Source of the DNA: Promethearchaeota archaeon
GTDB lineage: Archaea; Asgardarchaeota; Lokiarchaeia; Helarchaeales; RDOG01
Reading direction: 5' to 3'
Length of the DNA stretch: 64,000 nt
Assembly: GCA_011365055.1 (NCBI GenBank)
Contig: RDOG01000004.1
Coordinates: 186,001 to 250,000, forward strand
The position numbers and the translations under genes were made by a program. The notes beneath the pieces were generated by a model that did not search any database, was not told the origin of the DNA, and worked only from the letters and a program-made list of their open reading frames with translations. How positions within the stretch are numbered: position 1 is the first letter of the stretch; every line of letters begins with the position of its first letter. Positions 35,212-43,696 of the stretch are shown in pieces.

Positions 35212-36714
35212 ATTTCTGATAAATCAAAAGAAGAAGTTCATAAACTACCAAAGAAGGAAAATATTGACGAATGGTATAGCGAAATTCTTTTACGAGCACA
35301 AATTATTGATAAACGAATTCAGGATTCAAGAGGATTTTACGGTTATCCTCCGTATGGAACACGAATGATGATAGAATTAGAAAAATTACTTATTAACGAA
35401 TTAGATAAAACCGGTCATGAACCGATTCGTACACCCACGGTCATACCATGGTCCTTACTTGAAATTGAACAAGAACATGCTGAAGGTTTCGTGCCAGAAG
35501 TTTGGAAAATAACTCAAGGTCGGGAGAGTAAAGAATTAAACATCCCTAAAGTATTGCGACCAACAGGAGAAACGCTAATCTACTCACTATTTCATTATTG
35601 GATTCGAAGTCATCTCGATCTCCCCTTAAAAATTTATGAATGCCGTCCAAGCTTTCGAGCTGAACCAGATAATGCCATAGTACCATTTCTTCGTACGCAT
35701 GAGTTCTTCTGGATTGAATCTCATTGTGCCTTTTCTTCTTATGATGGTGCAGTAAGACAGGTCCGAGAGGATATGGAAATCTTTGAGAAAATCATTTGGA
35801 ATGAATTAGCAATTCCTTTTCGACTTTATAAGAGACCCGAGTGGGATAAATTTCCAGGAGCGGATTATACATGCGCTTATGATGCACCTTTAGAAAATGG
35901 AAAGGTCATTCAAATAGGTACGACACATAATTTGGGTTATAGATTTGCAAAACCATTTAATGTAAAATTCCAAAACGAAAATAACGAAGAAGAACTTGCA
36001 AGCCAAACATGTTTTGGTCCAGGAATAAGTCGAATAATCGGAGCTTTAATTTTAATTCATGGAGATGACCAAGGATTAGTGTTACCTCCAATTTTAGCAC
36101 CGATCCAATTTGTAATAGTCCCAATCATAAAAAAAGAAAATGAAGATGCAATAAGAAAATATAGTGAAGAAATTAAAAATATACTGAATTCTGTTGCTCG
36201 TGTCAAGATAGATTATTCAGATAACACGCCCGGTTCTAAATTTTATGTGTGGGAAGAACGAGGAGTTCCATTCAGAATTGAAGTTGGGCCAAAAGAGTTA
36301 GATAAGCAAGAAGTTATGATTGTTAGAAGGTTGGATCGTAAGAAACAGAAAGTAGAAAAGAAGAACCTTATCAATATTGTACCAAATTTATATGAGACAT
36401 TGATCAAAGACATGCAGAATAAAACAAAAGAACTATTCAAAATTGCTAGGTTAAATTCCATTGATGAGTTGTCTCAATTAATTGAGGATAAAATCCATCT
36501 AATAATCACGCCATTTTGTGATGACGAAGCCTGTATTGAATTGTTAAAAGATCAATACAATTTAAAAGTGCGAGGAATCCCATTATTTCAAAAAAATGAA
36601 AAAGATATTGATGAATGCGAAGAAAATTATAAAATCAAAGATAAAAAAATTAAATGCCATATTTGCAATGAGCGCCCAGCGAAAAGAGAAGTTCACCTAG
36701 CAAGACAATATTAA
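35212..36714 (+). CDS. proS: Prolyl-tRNA synthetase, archaeal type
   Basis: Charges tRNA-Pro. Class II features: LRPTGE, the motif-2 region around PFLRTHEFFWIESH, motif 3 SQTCFGPGISRIIGAL, the anticodon-binding domain, and the archaeal/eukaryotic C-terminus with CDDEAC...CHICNERPAKR. The frame reads into the family's normal N-terminus (ENIDEWYSEILLRAQI...YGYPPYGTR), which lies upstream of the first ATG at 35365. With GGAGG at 35200-35204 the start is probably ATT 35212, giving 500 residues, the usual length. ATG 35365 would delete an essential part of the domain. Confidence 0.95.
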   Translation: MSDKSKEEVHKLPKKENIDEWYSEILLRAQIIDKRIQDSRGFYGYPPYGTRMMIELEKLLINELDKTGHEPIRTPTVIPWSLLEIEQEHAEGFVPEVWKITQGRESKELNIPKVLRPTGETLIYSLFHYWIRSHLDLPLKIYECRPSFRAEPDNAIVPFLRTHEFFWIESHCAFSSYDGAVRQVREDMEIFEKIIWNELAIPFRLYKRPEWDKFPGADYTCAYDAPLENGKVIQIGTTHNLGYRFAKPFNVKFQNENNEEELASQTCFGPGISRIIGALILIHGDDQGLVLPPILAPIQFVIVPIIKKENEDAIRKYSEEIKNILNSVARVKIDYSDNTPGSKFYVWEERGVPFRIEVGPKELDKQEVMIVRRLDRKKQKVEKKNLINIVPNLYETLIKDMQNKTKELFKIARLNSIDELSQLIEDKIHLIITPFCDDEACIELLKDQYNLKVRGIPLFQKNEKDIDECEENYKIKDKKIKCHICNERPAKREVHLARQY

Positions 36715-36871
36715 GATAATACCAAAATAATTTGAGATAATATCAATTAGATATTCATTTTTCACTTGAATGTCATCACAATATTTTTATTCATAATTTA
36801 TCAAACATTTTAAACTTAAATTAAACAAAAATTTAGTATATTTAAATTACAGATTAAAACGTGCAGCAACC

Positions 36872-38056
36872 ATGGATGTATTTGAAGCAAATATCAAAAA
36901 AATTTATGCATACAGCTTTTTTATGGGATTACATTTTGTTGGAGGCGTATTGGTCCCATTTTTTACTCAATGGGGTCAAATTTCCTTCATGCAAATAATG
37001 ATCCTGCAATCGTGGTTTATGTTTTGCACTTTCTTATTTGAAATTCCTACAGGAACGATTGCAGATTATATAGGAAGGAAACACTCACTAATCCTTGGCG
37101 GAATAATAAATGTTAGTGCTGTTTTAGTTTATACAAGCATCCCAAATTTTTTTATTTTTATGATAGGAGAGTCTTTGTGGGCATTGGCTCAAGCCTTAAT
37201 TTCTGGGGCAAATGAAGCATTAATATATGATACTTTAAAGGAGCTTAAAGAGGAAAATAGATCAAAAATAATTTTTGGAAGACTTCAAAGCGCTAATATA
37301 ATAGGTTTAATGATAAGTGCACCTATTGGTAGTTTTGTCGCGTTTTATTTTGGTGTTAGAATACCAGTCTTAATTATGAGCGTTCCTTTTTTTATAGCTT
37401 TTATTTTAGCTTTCACATTCAAGGAACCGGAAATAAAGGAGGATAAAGAAGAAAGAAAGAGAAGTTATTTTCATATTCTAAAAATAGGATTAAAACAATT
37501 TATAAATAATAGGATATTGATAACATTAGCAATTGACATGATAGTAATAGGAACAGTATCTTTTATGATGGTTTGGTTATATCAACCGTTTTTAATGGCA
37601 TACAAAGTTGATATAGCATTTTTTGGTATTTTCCATGCAATATTCCTCATAATACAAGTGATAATAATGAATAATTTTGAAAGATTGGAAAAATTTTTCC
37701 GCTCTAAAAAAGGATATATATTTGCATCTTCAATAATAACGGGTATTGGATTTTTATTAACTGGACTGATCATCTTTTTACCAATAGCAATTATAGGAAT
37801 GATATTAGCGATTGGATTTGGCATGACAAGAAAACCATTGTTAATAAATTACATGAACAAACACATACAATCTAGCGAGCGAGCAATAAATTTATCTACA
37901 GTTAACATGTTTCAAACGTTTGTTTGCGTGATAATATATCCATTTACAGGATTGTTAGCTGAATGGTCTTTAAATATAACTTGTATTATCTTGGGAATGA
38001 TAGCAATCGTGTTTGCTTTTATTTCAAGAGTAGAAGAAAATCATTTAATTGATTAA
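36872..38056 (+). CDS. Major facilitator superfamily transporter
   Basis: A 394-residue integral membrane protein with about 12 helices and the MFS motif A in the 2-3 loop (GTIADYIGRKHSL). A charged loop between the halves (KEPEIKEDKEERKRS) is typical. The substrate is unknown; the family covers drug and metabolite export. It is followed by another membrane protein on the same strand after 62 bases. Confidence 0.88.
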   Translation: MDVFEANIKKIYAYSFFMGLHFVGGVLVPFFTQWGQISFMQIMILQSWFMFCTFLFEIPTGTIADYIGRKHSLILGGIINVSAVLVYTSIPNFFIFMIGESLWALAQALISGANEALIYDTLKELKEENRSKIIFGRLQSANIIGLMISAPIGSFVAFYFGVRIPVLIMSVPFFIAFILAFTFKEPEIKEDKEERKRSYFHILKIGLKQFINNRILITLAIDMIVIGTVSFMMVWLYQPFLMAYKVDIAFFGIFHAIFLIIQVIIMNNFERLEKFFRSKKGYIFASSIITGIGFLLTGLIIFLPIAIIGMILAIGFGMTRKPLLINYMNKHIQSSERAINLSTVNMFQTFVCVIIYPFTGLLAEWSLNITCIILGMIAIVFAFISRVEENHLID

Positions 38057-38118
38057 AATTATTCATATAGATAATTGTGAATAATCATTAATTTTTATTT
38101 TTAGATGGTGAAATTGAA

Positions 38119-40002
38119 ATGAATGATGAAAAATTAGTGAAGACCGCTTCGGATCGAATGGAGAAAGAACTTAAAGATAAAATTGGGACAAAAGTCTCTG
38201 TAGGTTTTTTAATTTTAATATTATTGATTTCAATTGGTTTAAGTGTAGCGATATTCTACATAACTACGAATCTGGTTGTCCAAATAATAGTTATTGCTTA
38301 TTTGGTTTTGTCGTTCATCATTTCAATAGTACATTATTCAGATAATAAGAAATTGCAGCCATTTAATAAATTTATAAGATATTTATTACCAATTAATGAA
38401 GAACGAGTTAGAGCGGGTCCGACTACTATCCTTAGATATATATACATGATTACATTGGGTGTAATACTTGCAGTAATAATCTTCACAACTAATTCGGTCT
38501 TCAATCTCATTCCAGGATTAACTCCTATTACAGCAACACAATATGGTTTTTATTCAATGATCTGGGAAACAGGATCTTTAACAATGTTATGTATCTTTTT
38601 ACTAATTGTCATTAGCCCTGTCGTTTTTAGCACTCTTTTTTCAGGTGCAGCGATGATTTATAATGATAAAGAAGGAGTAAGATATGCTAGAATAGTTTCA
38701 TTCCTCCCCATATTGTTTTTTCTCCCAAGCTTTGCAATTTTAATGACAAAATTAATAGATATTATTGTTAAAATATTTGCAAATGGGGGAACTTTAGTAT
38801 CACTTCCAATTTTACAAGCTAAAGATATTTATTCATTCTTAAGTTTTTTAATTTCGTTTTTAATTTTTCTTATTGCATGGATTATAACGCTTAAAATTTG
38901 GTATGAAAAAGGAGGAAAAAGGAATGTTTTTATAATAATAAGCATAGGATTTATTCAGGCAATAGCTTCTTTATTTATCTTTTACCATAATCTCATTCAA
39001 CAGTTAATATTTGGACATGCAAACTCTTTTTTATGGACTAATCCAATTCAAGGTATTCTTATTCAAGTAATCTGGTTTGGAACGCTCGTATTTATACCAA
39101 TTATCATGAAATTGTTTGATAGAGGCAAAATTAAATTTATAGGAATTCTCTTTGCAGTTGCAGCAGCCTTCGCATTTCAAACTTGGAGCATGTTTACTTG
39201 CCATAATAACATTCTCACCATTTTGATGGGGGAAGGCAAAGGACTTCCAGAAATTGAGATATTTCTGGGGCTTGGGTATATCTATTATTACTTTTTTATC
39301 TTTTTAATTCCAATATTTTTCTTATTTGGATATTTTCAAGTCTTATTTGTAAAATCAATCTATCTCACTTTCAGAAATTACGGTTTAAAAAGAAATATTC
39401 TTACTCGAAAAATTGCGACTATCATTGGAATTAGCATTTCAGTAATAGTACTCATGTTTTGGACATTAATTTATTATTTCTTAATGTACCAACCAATAGA
39501 TTATTATGCATCGCTATCTTCCATGGGAGCAGTCTATTCTGGAGTTTTATTTATTTTATATAAAGGAATAATGGATGGCATTCCATTTATTAAAGTAATT
39601 ACAGATTTTCTTATCAATGCAAATTATGTTGAATGGACTAGTATTTTAATAACTGTTAGTTTTATGCTTTATTCAACGTTTCGATTAGCACATAATCTCA
39701 CTTCAGAATCGGAGAAAATAGGAAATGAGCAGTTTTTGTCCAAAACCATTAATGTATTTAAGGAAAAATCTTCATACAAGTCAAGGATCATATTTGGATT
39801 TGCTCTTGTTTCAATATTTGTAGGTACCATTTCAATATATGCATTTCTTTGGATATATTTAGATATTTTTATCAATACACCAAATTCTTTTACAGGCGTA
39901 ATCATGCTAACTTTAGCTATCATGGATAATATCAAGTTACTACTCGCAGTTATCGGATTCATTACAGCAGTAGTATTCTTCTTTAAATATATCCGAAAAT
40001 AA
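38119..40002 (+). CDS. Polytopic membrane protein of unknown function
   Basis: A 627-residue protein with a charged N-terminus (about 30 residues) and about 13-14 hydrophobic helices. No transporter motif is recognised, and the hydrophilic loops are short. GGTGAAA precedes the ATG. It may be a channel or transporter acting with the MFS protein upstream, but nothing in the sequence proves that. Confidence 0.7.
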   Translation: MNDEKLVKTASDRMEKELKDKIGTKVSVGFLILILLISIGLSVAIFYITTNLVVQIIVIAYLVLSFIISIVHYSDNKKLQPFNKFIRYLLPINEERVRAGPTTILRYIYMITLGVILAVIIFTTNSVFNLIPGLTPITATQYGFYSMIWETGSLTMLCIFLLIVISPVVFSTLFSGAAMIYNDKEGVRYARIVSFLPILFFLPSFAILMTKLIDIIVKIFANGGTLVSLPILQAKDIYSFLSFLISFLIFLIAWIITLKIWYEKGGKRNVFIIISIGFIQAIASLFIFYHNLIQQLIFGHANSFLWTNPIQGILIQVIWFGTLVFIPIIMKLFDRGKIKFIGILFAVAAAFAFQTWSMFTCHNNILTILMGEGKGLPEIEIFLGLGYIYYYFFIFLIPIFFLFGYFQVLFVKSIYLTFRNYGLKRNILTRKIATIIGISISVIVLMFWTLIYYFLMYQPIDYYASLSSMGAVYSGVLFILYKGIMDGIPFIKVITDFLINANYVEWTSILITVSFMLYSTFRLAHNLTSESEKIGNEQFLSKTINVFKEKSSYKSRIIFGFALVSIFVGTISIYAFLWIYLDIFINTPNSFTGVIMLTLAIMDNIKLLLAVIGFITAVVFFFKYIRK

Positions 40003-40043
40003 AATTATTATTTCATAATTGTAAATAGTATATCAAGAAAAAA

Positions 40044-40346
40044 ATGAAGATAATTCTTATGAGAGAAGAGCAAGAAAATATTAAAAAAAATAAGGAATAT
40101 TTGGAAGGATTAACTCAAAAAAATAAATTTATTGATTTAAAGGTTTGTCCGGCATGTAAATCCGCGAATATAAAAATTTATGGAGATATAATTGGTCTAT
40201 ATTCCCCACTTAGTCCAGTAAAATATTTGTGTAATAACTGTGGTTGGATTGGGCGAGTTACTATTGAAATGACTAATAAAATTGGAGAAAAAGACGAAGA
40301 AGTGCTTGAGGATATCATCTCAATGTTTTCAGATGAAAAAAAATAG
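40044..40346 (+). CDS. Zinc-ribbon protein
   Basis: A 100-residue protein. A zinc ribbon (CPACKS near residue 35 and CNNCGW near 62) is flanked by an N-terminal charged helix and an acidic C-terminal helix. The start at 40044 or ATG 40059 (MREEQEN) is not settled, as neither has a clear ribosome binding site. Function not recognised; such proteins often bind nucleic acid or other proteins. Confidence 0.65.
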   Translation: MKIILMREEQENIKKNKEYLEGLTQKNKFIDLKVCPACKSANIKIYGDIIGLYSPLSPVKYLCNNCGWIGRVTIEMTNKIGEKDEEVLEDIISMFSDEKK

Positions 40347-40356
40347 AAATAAAGAA

Positions 40357-41193
40357 TTAAATATGTTTATCTAACCAATCACTTAAATCTTTTAATACTA
40401 TTTTTCTATCTTGTTCTATTTCATTATATATCTCGTGAAATAAACCATCATATATTTTGACTGTCTTGTCTTCCATACAAAGTATTTCTGCTAATTTTGA
40501 TGCACCTATTATTGCTATATCGACCGAACCACTTTGCAGTAAGCAAGGCAATTTAAACGTTCCAGCAAATTTTTTAATTGAACTAGCTGCATTCATCATT
40601 TCTGCAGCTAATCTTGAGCTGACATCGTAATAAACCATAGGATCAGTTGCATAAGCTTTTACAACTTCTGGATCGCGACTTACAAAATCCGTACCAAGCC
40701 CTGTTGCGAATCTTTTATGAGGTGCTAATTTTGATATTAATTTTCCCAAGGCACGAATGATAGCATTCGTTCCAGAACCACCGACTTGAATGCCACTACC
40801 TGACAAAATTAGTCCTTTCAATAAATTTTCATATTTTTTAGCGAAATGCATCGCTATGAATGAACCTATTGAATGCCCTAGCATAAATATTGGCAATTTA
40901 GGATGTTTTTCTTTAATGATATCAAATAGAATTTTTACATCATCAATGAATTGGTTAAAATTATCGACATAGCCACGTTCTCCTTCTGATTTACCATGGC
41001 CTCTATGGTCATTAGCATAAATAATATATCCTTTGGGAACTAATTCATTTATTACGTTTATATATCGACTGGAGTGTTCAGCAAATCCGTGAATTATTTG
41101 AACGACTGCCTTGGGAGTAATTTCAGGAAGCCAGCATTGATAAAATATTTTTATACCTTGAACTCCTTTAAATTCTCCTTCCTCATTTTTCAT
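40357..41193 (-). CDS. Alpha/beta hydrolase, monoacylglycerol lipase type
   Basis: A 278-residue serine hydrolase of the Hydrolase_4 family. The oxyanion segment IHGFAEHSSRY, the nucleophile elbow GHSIGS, the acid in GSVDIAI and the His in YDGLFHEIYNE give a complete triad. Known members cleave monoacylglycerols or lysophospholipids. Archaeal membranes use ether lipids, so the substrate in this cell is uncertain. GGTGACATA precedes the ATG. No signal peptide, so cytoplasmic. Confidence 0.88.
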   Translation of the reverse strand: MKNEEGEFKGVQGIKIFYQCWLPEITPKAVVQIIHGFAEHSSRYINVINELVPKGYIIYANDHRGHGKSEGERGYVDNFNQFIDDVKILFDIIKEKHPKLPIFMLGHSIGSFIAMHFAKKYENLLKGLILSGSGIQVGGSGTNAIIRALGKLISKLAPHKRFATGLGTDFVSRDPEVVKAYATDPMVYYDVSSRLAAEMMNAASSIKKFAGTFKLPCLLQSGSVDIAIIGASKLAEILCMEDKTVKIYDGLFHEIYNEIEQDRKIVLKDLSDWLDKHI

Positions 41194-41330
41194 TATGTCA
41201 CCTTGTGTAATGCTGTGTATAAGAAAAAATAGTAAAATAAAAATTTGTTCATAAAAGACTAAGACCTTTTAGAAGAAACAATCTGGAATTTGCATCATTT
41301 TTCTATCAATTTTTTATGTCTAATAAAAAA

Positions 41331-42086
41331 TTAGACAAAATATTCTTTTCTTAACTCTCTTAATTTTTCTTTCTTACCTTTATTTGCATATATTTCGAAG
41401 ATTTCTTCAGCAAGTTGAGAGGTCTTGGTTAAAGGATGATCTAGAGCTCGATTTACCACGTATTTAGACATTTGGACTAAAATTGGATCTCTTTTAATAA
41501 ATTGCTTTGCATATGTCATAACAGAATCCATAAAATTTTTTGAAGGAAAAATTTCGTTGATTAAACCCAAATTTTTTGCTTTTTCTACATCAATTTTTTT
41601 CCCAGTTATTATGATTTCTTTCGCAGCTTGAATACCTATTAATCTGGGAAGTATCGTGAGACCAGACCATATTGGTAATAATCCTATGCTCACTTCAGGT
41701 AAACCAAAAACTGCATTTTCTGATGCAATTCTGAAATCAGTGGACATAGCAATTTCAAATCCGCCACCAAGTGCAAACCCATTAACCGCAGCTATAGTAA
41801 TTGCGGGCAAATTTAATATTTTTAAACACATACTTCGCCCTATTTTAGTAAATTCAAATGCTTCTTCAGGGGATAATTTTCCTTTTAAGTCATTTCCAGT
41901 TGAAAAAGCGCGTCCTTTCCCAGTTACAATTATAACTTTTAACTTTTCATTATCGTTTAATTCATTTAACATGTTATTAAAAAATCTCAGCGTATGAATG
42001 TTGAAACAGTTCAATACATCGGGTCGATTAAAAGTTATTATTCCAATCTTGTTTCTTTGTTCAAAGAGTACCGGATCTTCATTCAT
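41331..42086 (-). CDS. Enoyl-CoA hydratase/isomerase (crotonase fold)
   Basis: About 251 residues. The oxyanion-hole segments (AFSTGNDLK and ALGGGFEIAMSTDF) and both catalytic-type Glu residues, in GGGFEIA and LPEVSIGLLP, are present, so hydratase activity is plausible. The expected fatty-acid or amino-acid degradation partners (thiolase, dehydrogenase) are not adjacent. Start ATG 42086; GTG 42095 is an option. Confidence 0.9.
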   Translation of the reverse strand: MNEDPVLFEQRNKIGIITFNRPDVLNCFNIHTLRFFNNMLNELNDNEKLKVIIVTGKGRAFSTGNDLKGKLSPEEAFEFTKIGRSMCLKILNLPAITIAAVNGFALGGGFEIAMSTDFRIASENAVFGLPEVSIGLLPIWSGLTILPRLIGIQAAKEIIITGKKIDVEKAKNLGLINEIFPSKNFMDSVMTYAKQFIKRDPILVQMSKYVVNRALDHPLTKTSQLAEEIFEIYANKGKKEKLRELRKEYFV

Positions 42087-42156
42087 TTTAATCACTACAC
42101 CATAGAATAATAATTAATTAAATAAAAAATCAATAAAAAATTTCCTTTTAGCCTAA

Positions 42157-42600
42157 TTACTTTTTTAATCTTTGCTTTAATTTTGCTACTAAAAATTCCT
42201 GAAATAAAGGTTCTACGTATTCGTTTAAATTGATATTAAAATAAGTGGATAAAATGCGTAAATAATTTTCCCGAATGAGATCATTTATAATTTGGAAAAA
42301 TTTTTCTTCAGTATGACCACTGAGCTTGCAGAGATGATATAAATCAGCAGTAGGGTTCGATCTGATTTTTCCATAAAGACCAAAGTGTTCTGGTCTACTA
42401 CGTAGAGCAATAGGGTCTCTTTGAATGAGAGGATAATCAATCCATTCATCATCAAAAAGATTTTCCTTAATAGCCTTACGAATGATATTTTTTGCCCATT
42501 GTCCTGCATCCCTCATTTCCTCAAAGACAGAACTTTTCGATGCTCCGAAGTTAAAGAGATTTCGGACCCATTCAGGCACTGTGTTATCATCAGCAACCAT
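42157..42600 (-). CDS. Hypothetical protein
   Basis: A 147-residue helical protein that I do not recognise. It contains an N-terminal VPEWVRNLFNFGASKSS and a C-terminal helix ending in AKLKQRLKK. The pattern of helices around residues 60-130 would suit a winged-helix or HTH-type domain, but no motif decides it. It precedes the enoyl-CoA hydratase on the same strand. Confidence 0.55.
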   Translation of the reverse strand: MVADDNTVPEWVRNLFNFGASKSSVFEEMRDAGQWAKNIIRKAIKENLFDDEWIDYPLIQRDPIALRSRPEHFGLYGKIRSNPTADLYHLCKLSGHTEEKFFQIINDLIRENYLRILSTYFNINLNEYVEPLFQEFLVAKLKQRLKK

Positions 42601-42609
42601 TATAATCAA

Positions 42610-43093
42610 GATTTCTATTGCGATTTATTTTTTCCCTTGTAATATTTTATGAAAGTTAAATAATCTAATATTATACGTTTTCAATTTAAATTTTTCTGGC
42701 TTCTAAAATTGATTAGAAAACCGATTATAATCTTATAAAGTTTATCTTTTCAAGGGGTATTTTTTTAATATTTCAAAAATATTTTTATATAATTTAGGAT
42801 TTAGATAAAAAAAAAATTGAAAACATGAAAAATTCTCAAATTTAATATTTAATTTTAGTCAATTTCTTCTATTTAATTTCCAATATTATACTGCTTTGAT
42901 ATAATCAATGTCATGTGTTATGACATGTAACAATCATAAACGAAGGAGTTTGAAATTTATTATTAATATTTTTATCTGAAGATTTATTAATCATAATTTA
43001 CAATTTTATCAATATACTTATGTGGATTTAACTCAATTAACCATTAAATAATTCTAAAATTCAAAATCTAATAAGATATATTGGTTGAATAGA
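42610..43093. other. Intergenic region with an inverted repeat
   Basis: About 480 very AT-rich bases between divergent genes. The one structured element is the inverted repeat at 42908-42926. No open frame or tRNA-like feature was found. Promoters of both flanking genes are expected here. Confidence 0.4.
42908..42926. repeat. Perfect 7-bp inverted repeat, candidate operator
   Basis: ATGTCAT at 42908-42914, a five-base spacer GTGTT, then ATGACAT at 42920-42926. It lies about 170 bases before the small GTPase gene, in a region where chance repeats are usually pure A/T; this one contains G and C. It may be a binding site for a dimeric regulator. Confidence 0.4.
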
Positions 43094-43633
43094 ATGAATG
43101 TCCCAGAAAGAAACGTAAGATTTAAACTAGTTTTATTTGGAAACGCATCCGTTGGAAAAACATCTTTAGTAGAACGATTCGTAAATGACAGGTTTGACTC
43201 GAATTACATGAGTACATTAGGATATAATGTATATGAAAAAAAAATAGCTTATAAAAATGCTCTAATTTCTTTAATGATTTATGATATAGGAGGACAAGAG
43301 CAATTCCGAGAATTAAGGAGAAAATATGCTGAAGGTGCACACACGGGGATTATTGTTTATGATATAACAGACCTTAGATCATTTGAAACGGTTTCAGATT
43401 GGAAATTTAATTTATATGAATTTGCTGGTGAGATTCCTTTTATTATTATCGGTAACAAAGTTGATTTAGAGCACAATCGTAAAGTAAATAAAGATATGGC
43501 TTCAAATCTTGCAGTTGAATTGGATGCGGTTGAATTTTTCGAGACTTCTGCAAAAAATGGCGATTTTGTTCAGAATGCATTCACAAAATTAGCAGCCAAA
43601 ACATATGACAAGTTCGTGGAACAGGATACATAA
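43094..43633 (+). CDS. Ras/Rab-like small GTPase
   Basis: A ~180-residue eukaryote-like GTPase. G1 GNASVGKTS (16-24), switch-I Thr41, G3 DIGGQE (64-69), G4 NKVD (121-124) and G5 ETSAKNG are all intact, and Gln68 is the usual catalytic Gln. No C-terminal Cys for lipid attachment is present, as is normal for Asgard members. ATG 43094 is favoured over TTG 43085. Its position directly before the longin-like receptor suggests that they work together, which is inference. Confidence 0.93.
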   Translation: MNVPERNVRFKLVLFGNASVGKTSLVERFVNDRFDSNYMSTLGYNVYEKKIAYKNALISLMIYDIGGQEQFRELRRKYAEGAHTGIIVYDITDLRSFETVSDWKFNLYEFAGEIPFIIIGNKVDLEHNRKVNKDMASNLAVELDAVEFFETSAKNGDFVQNAFTKLAAKTYDKFVEQDT

Positions 43634-43696
43634 TCTACATACTTTTTATAAATTCACTTGACTCTTATTGAAATAAAATTAAAGTAGGGAGTTATC

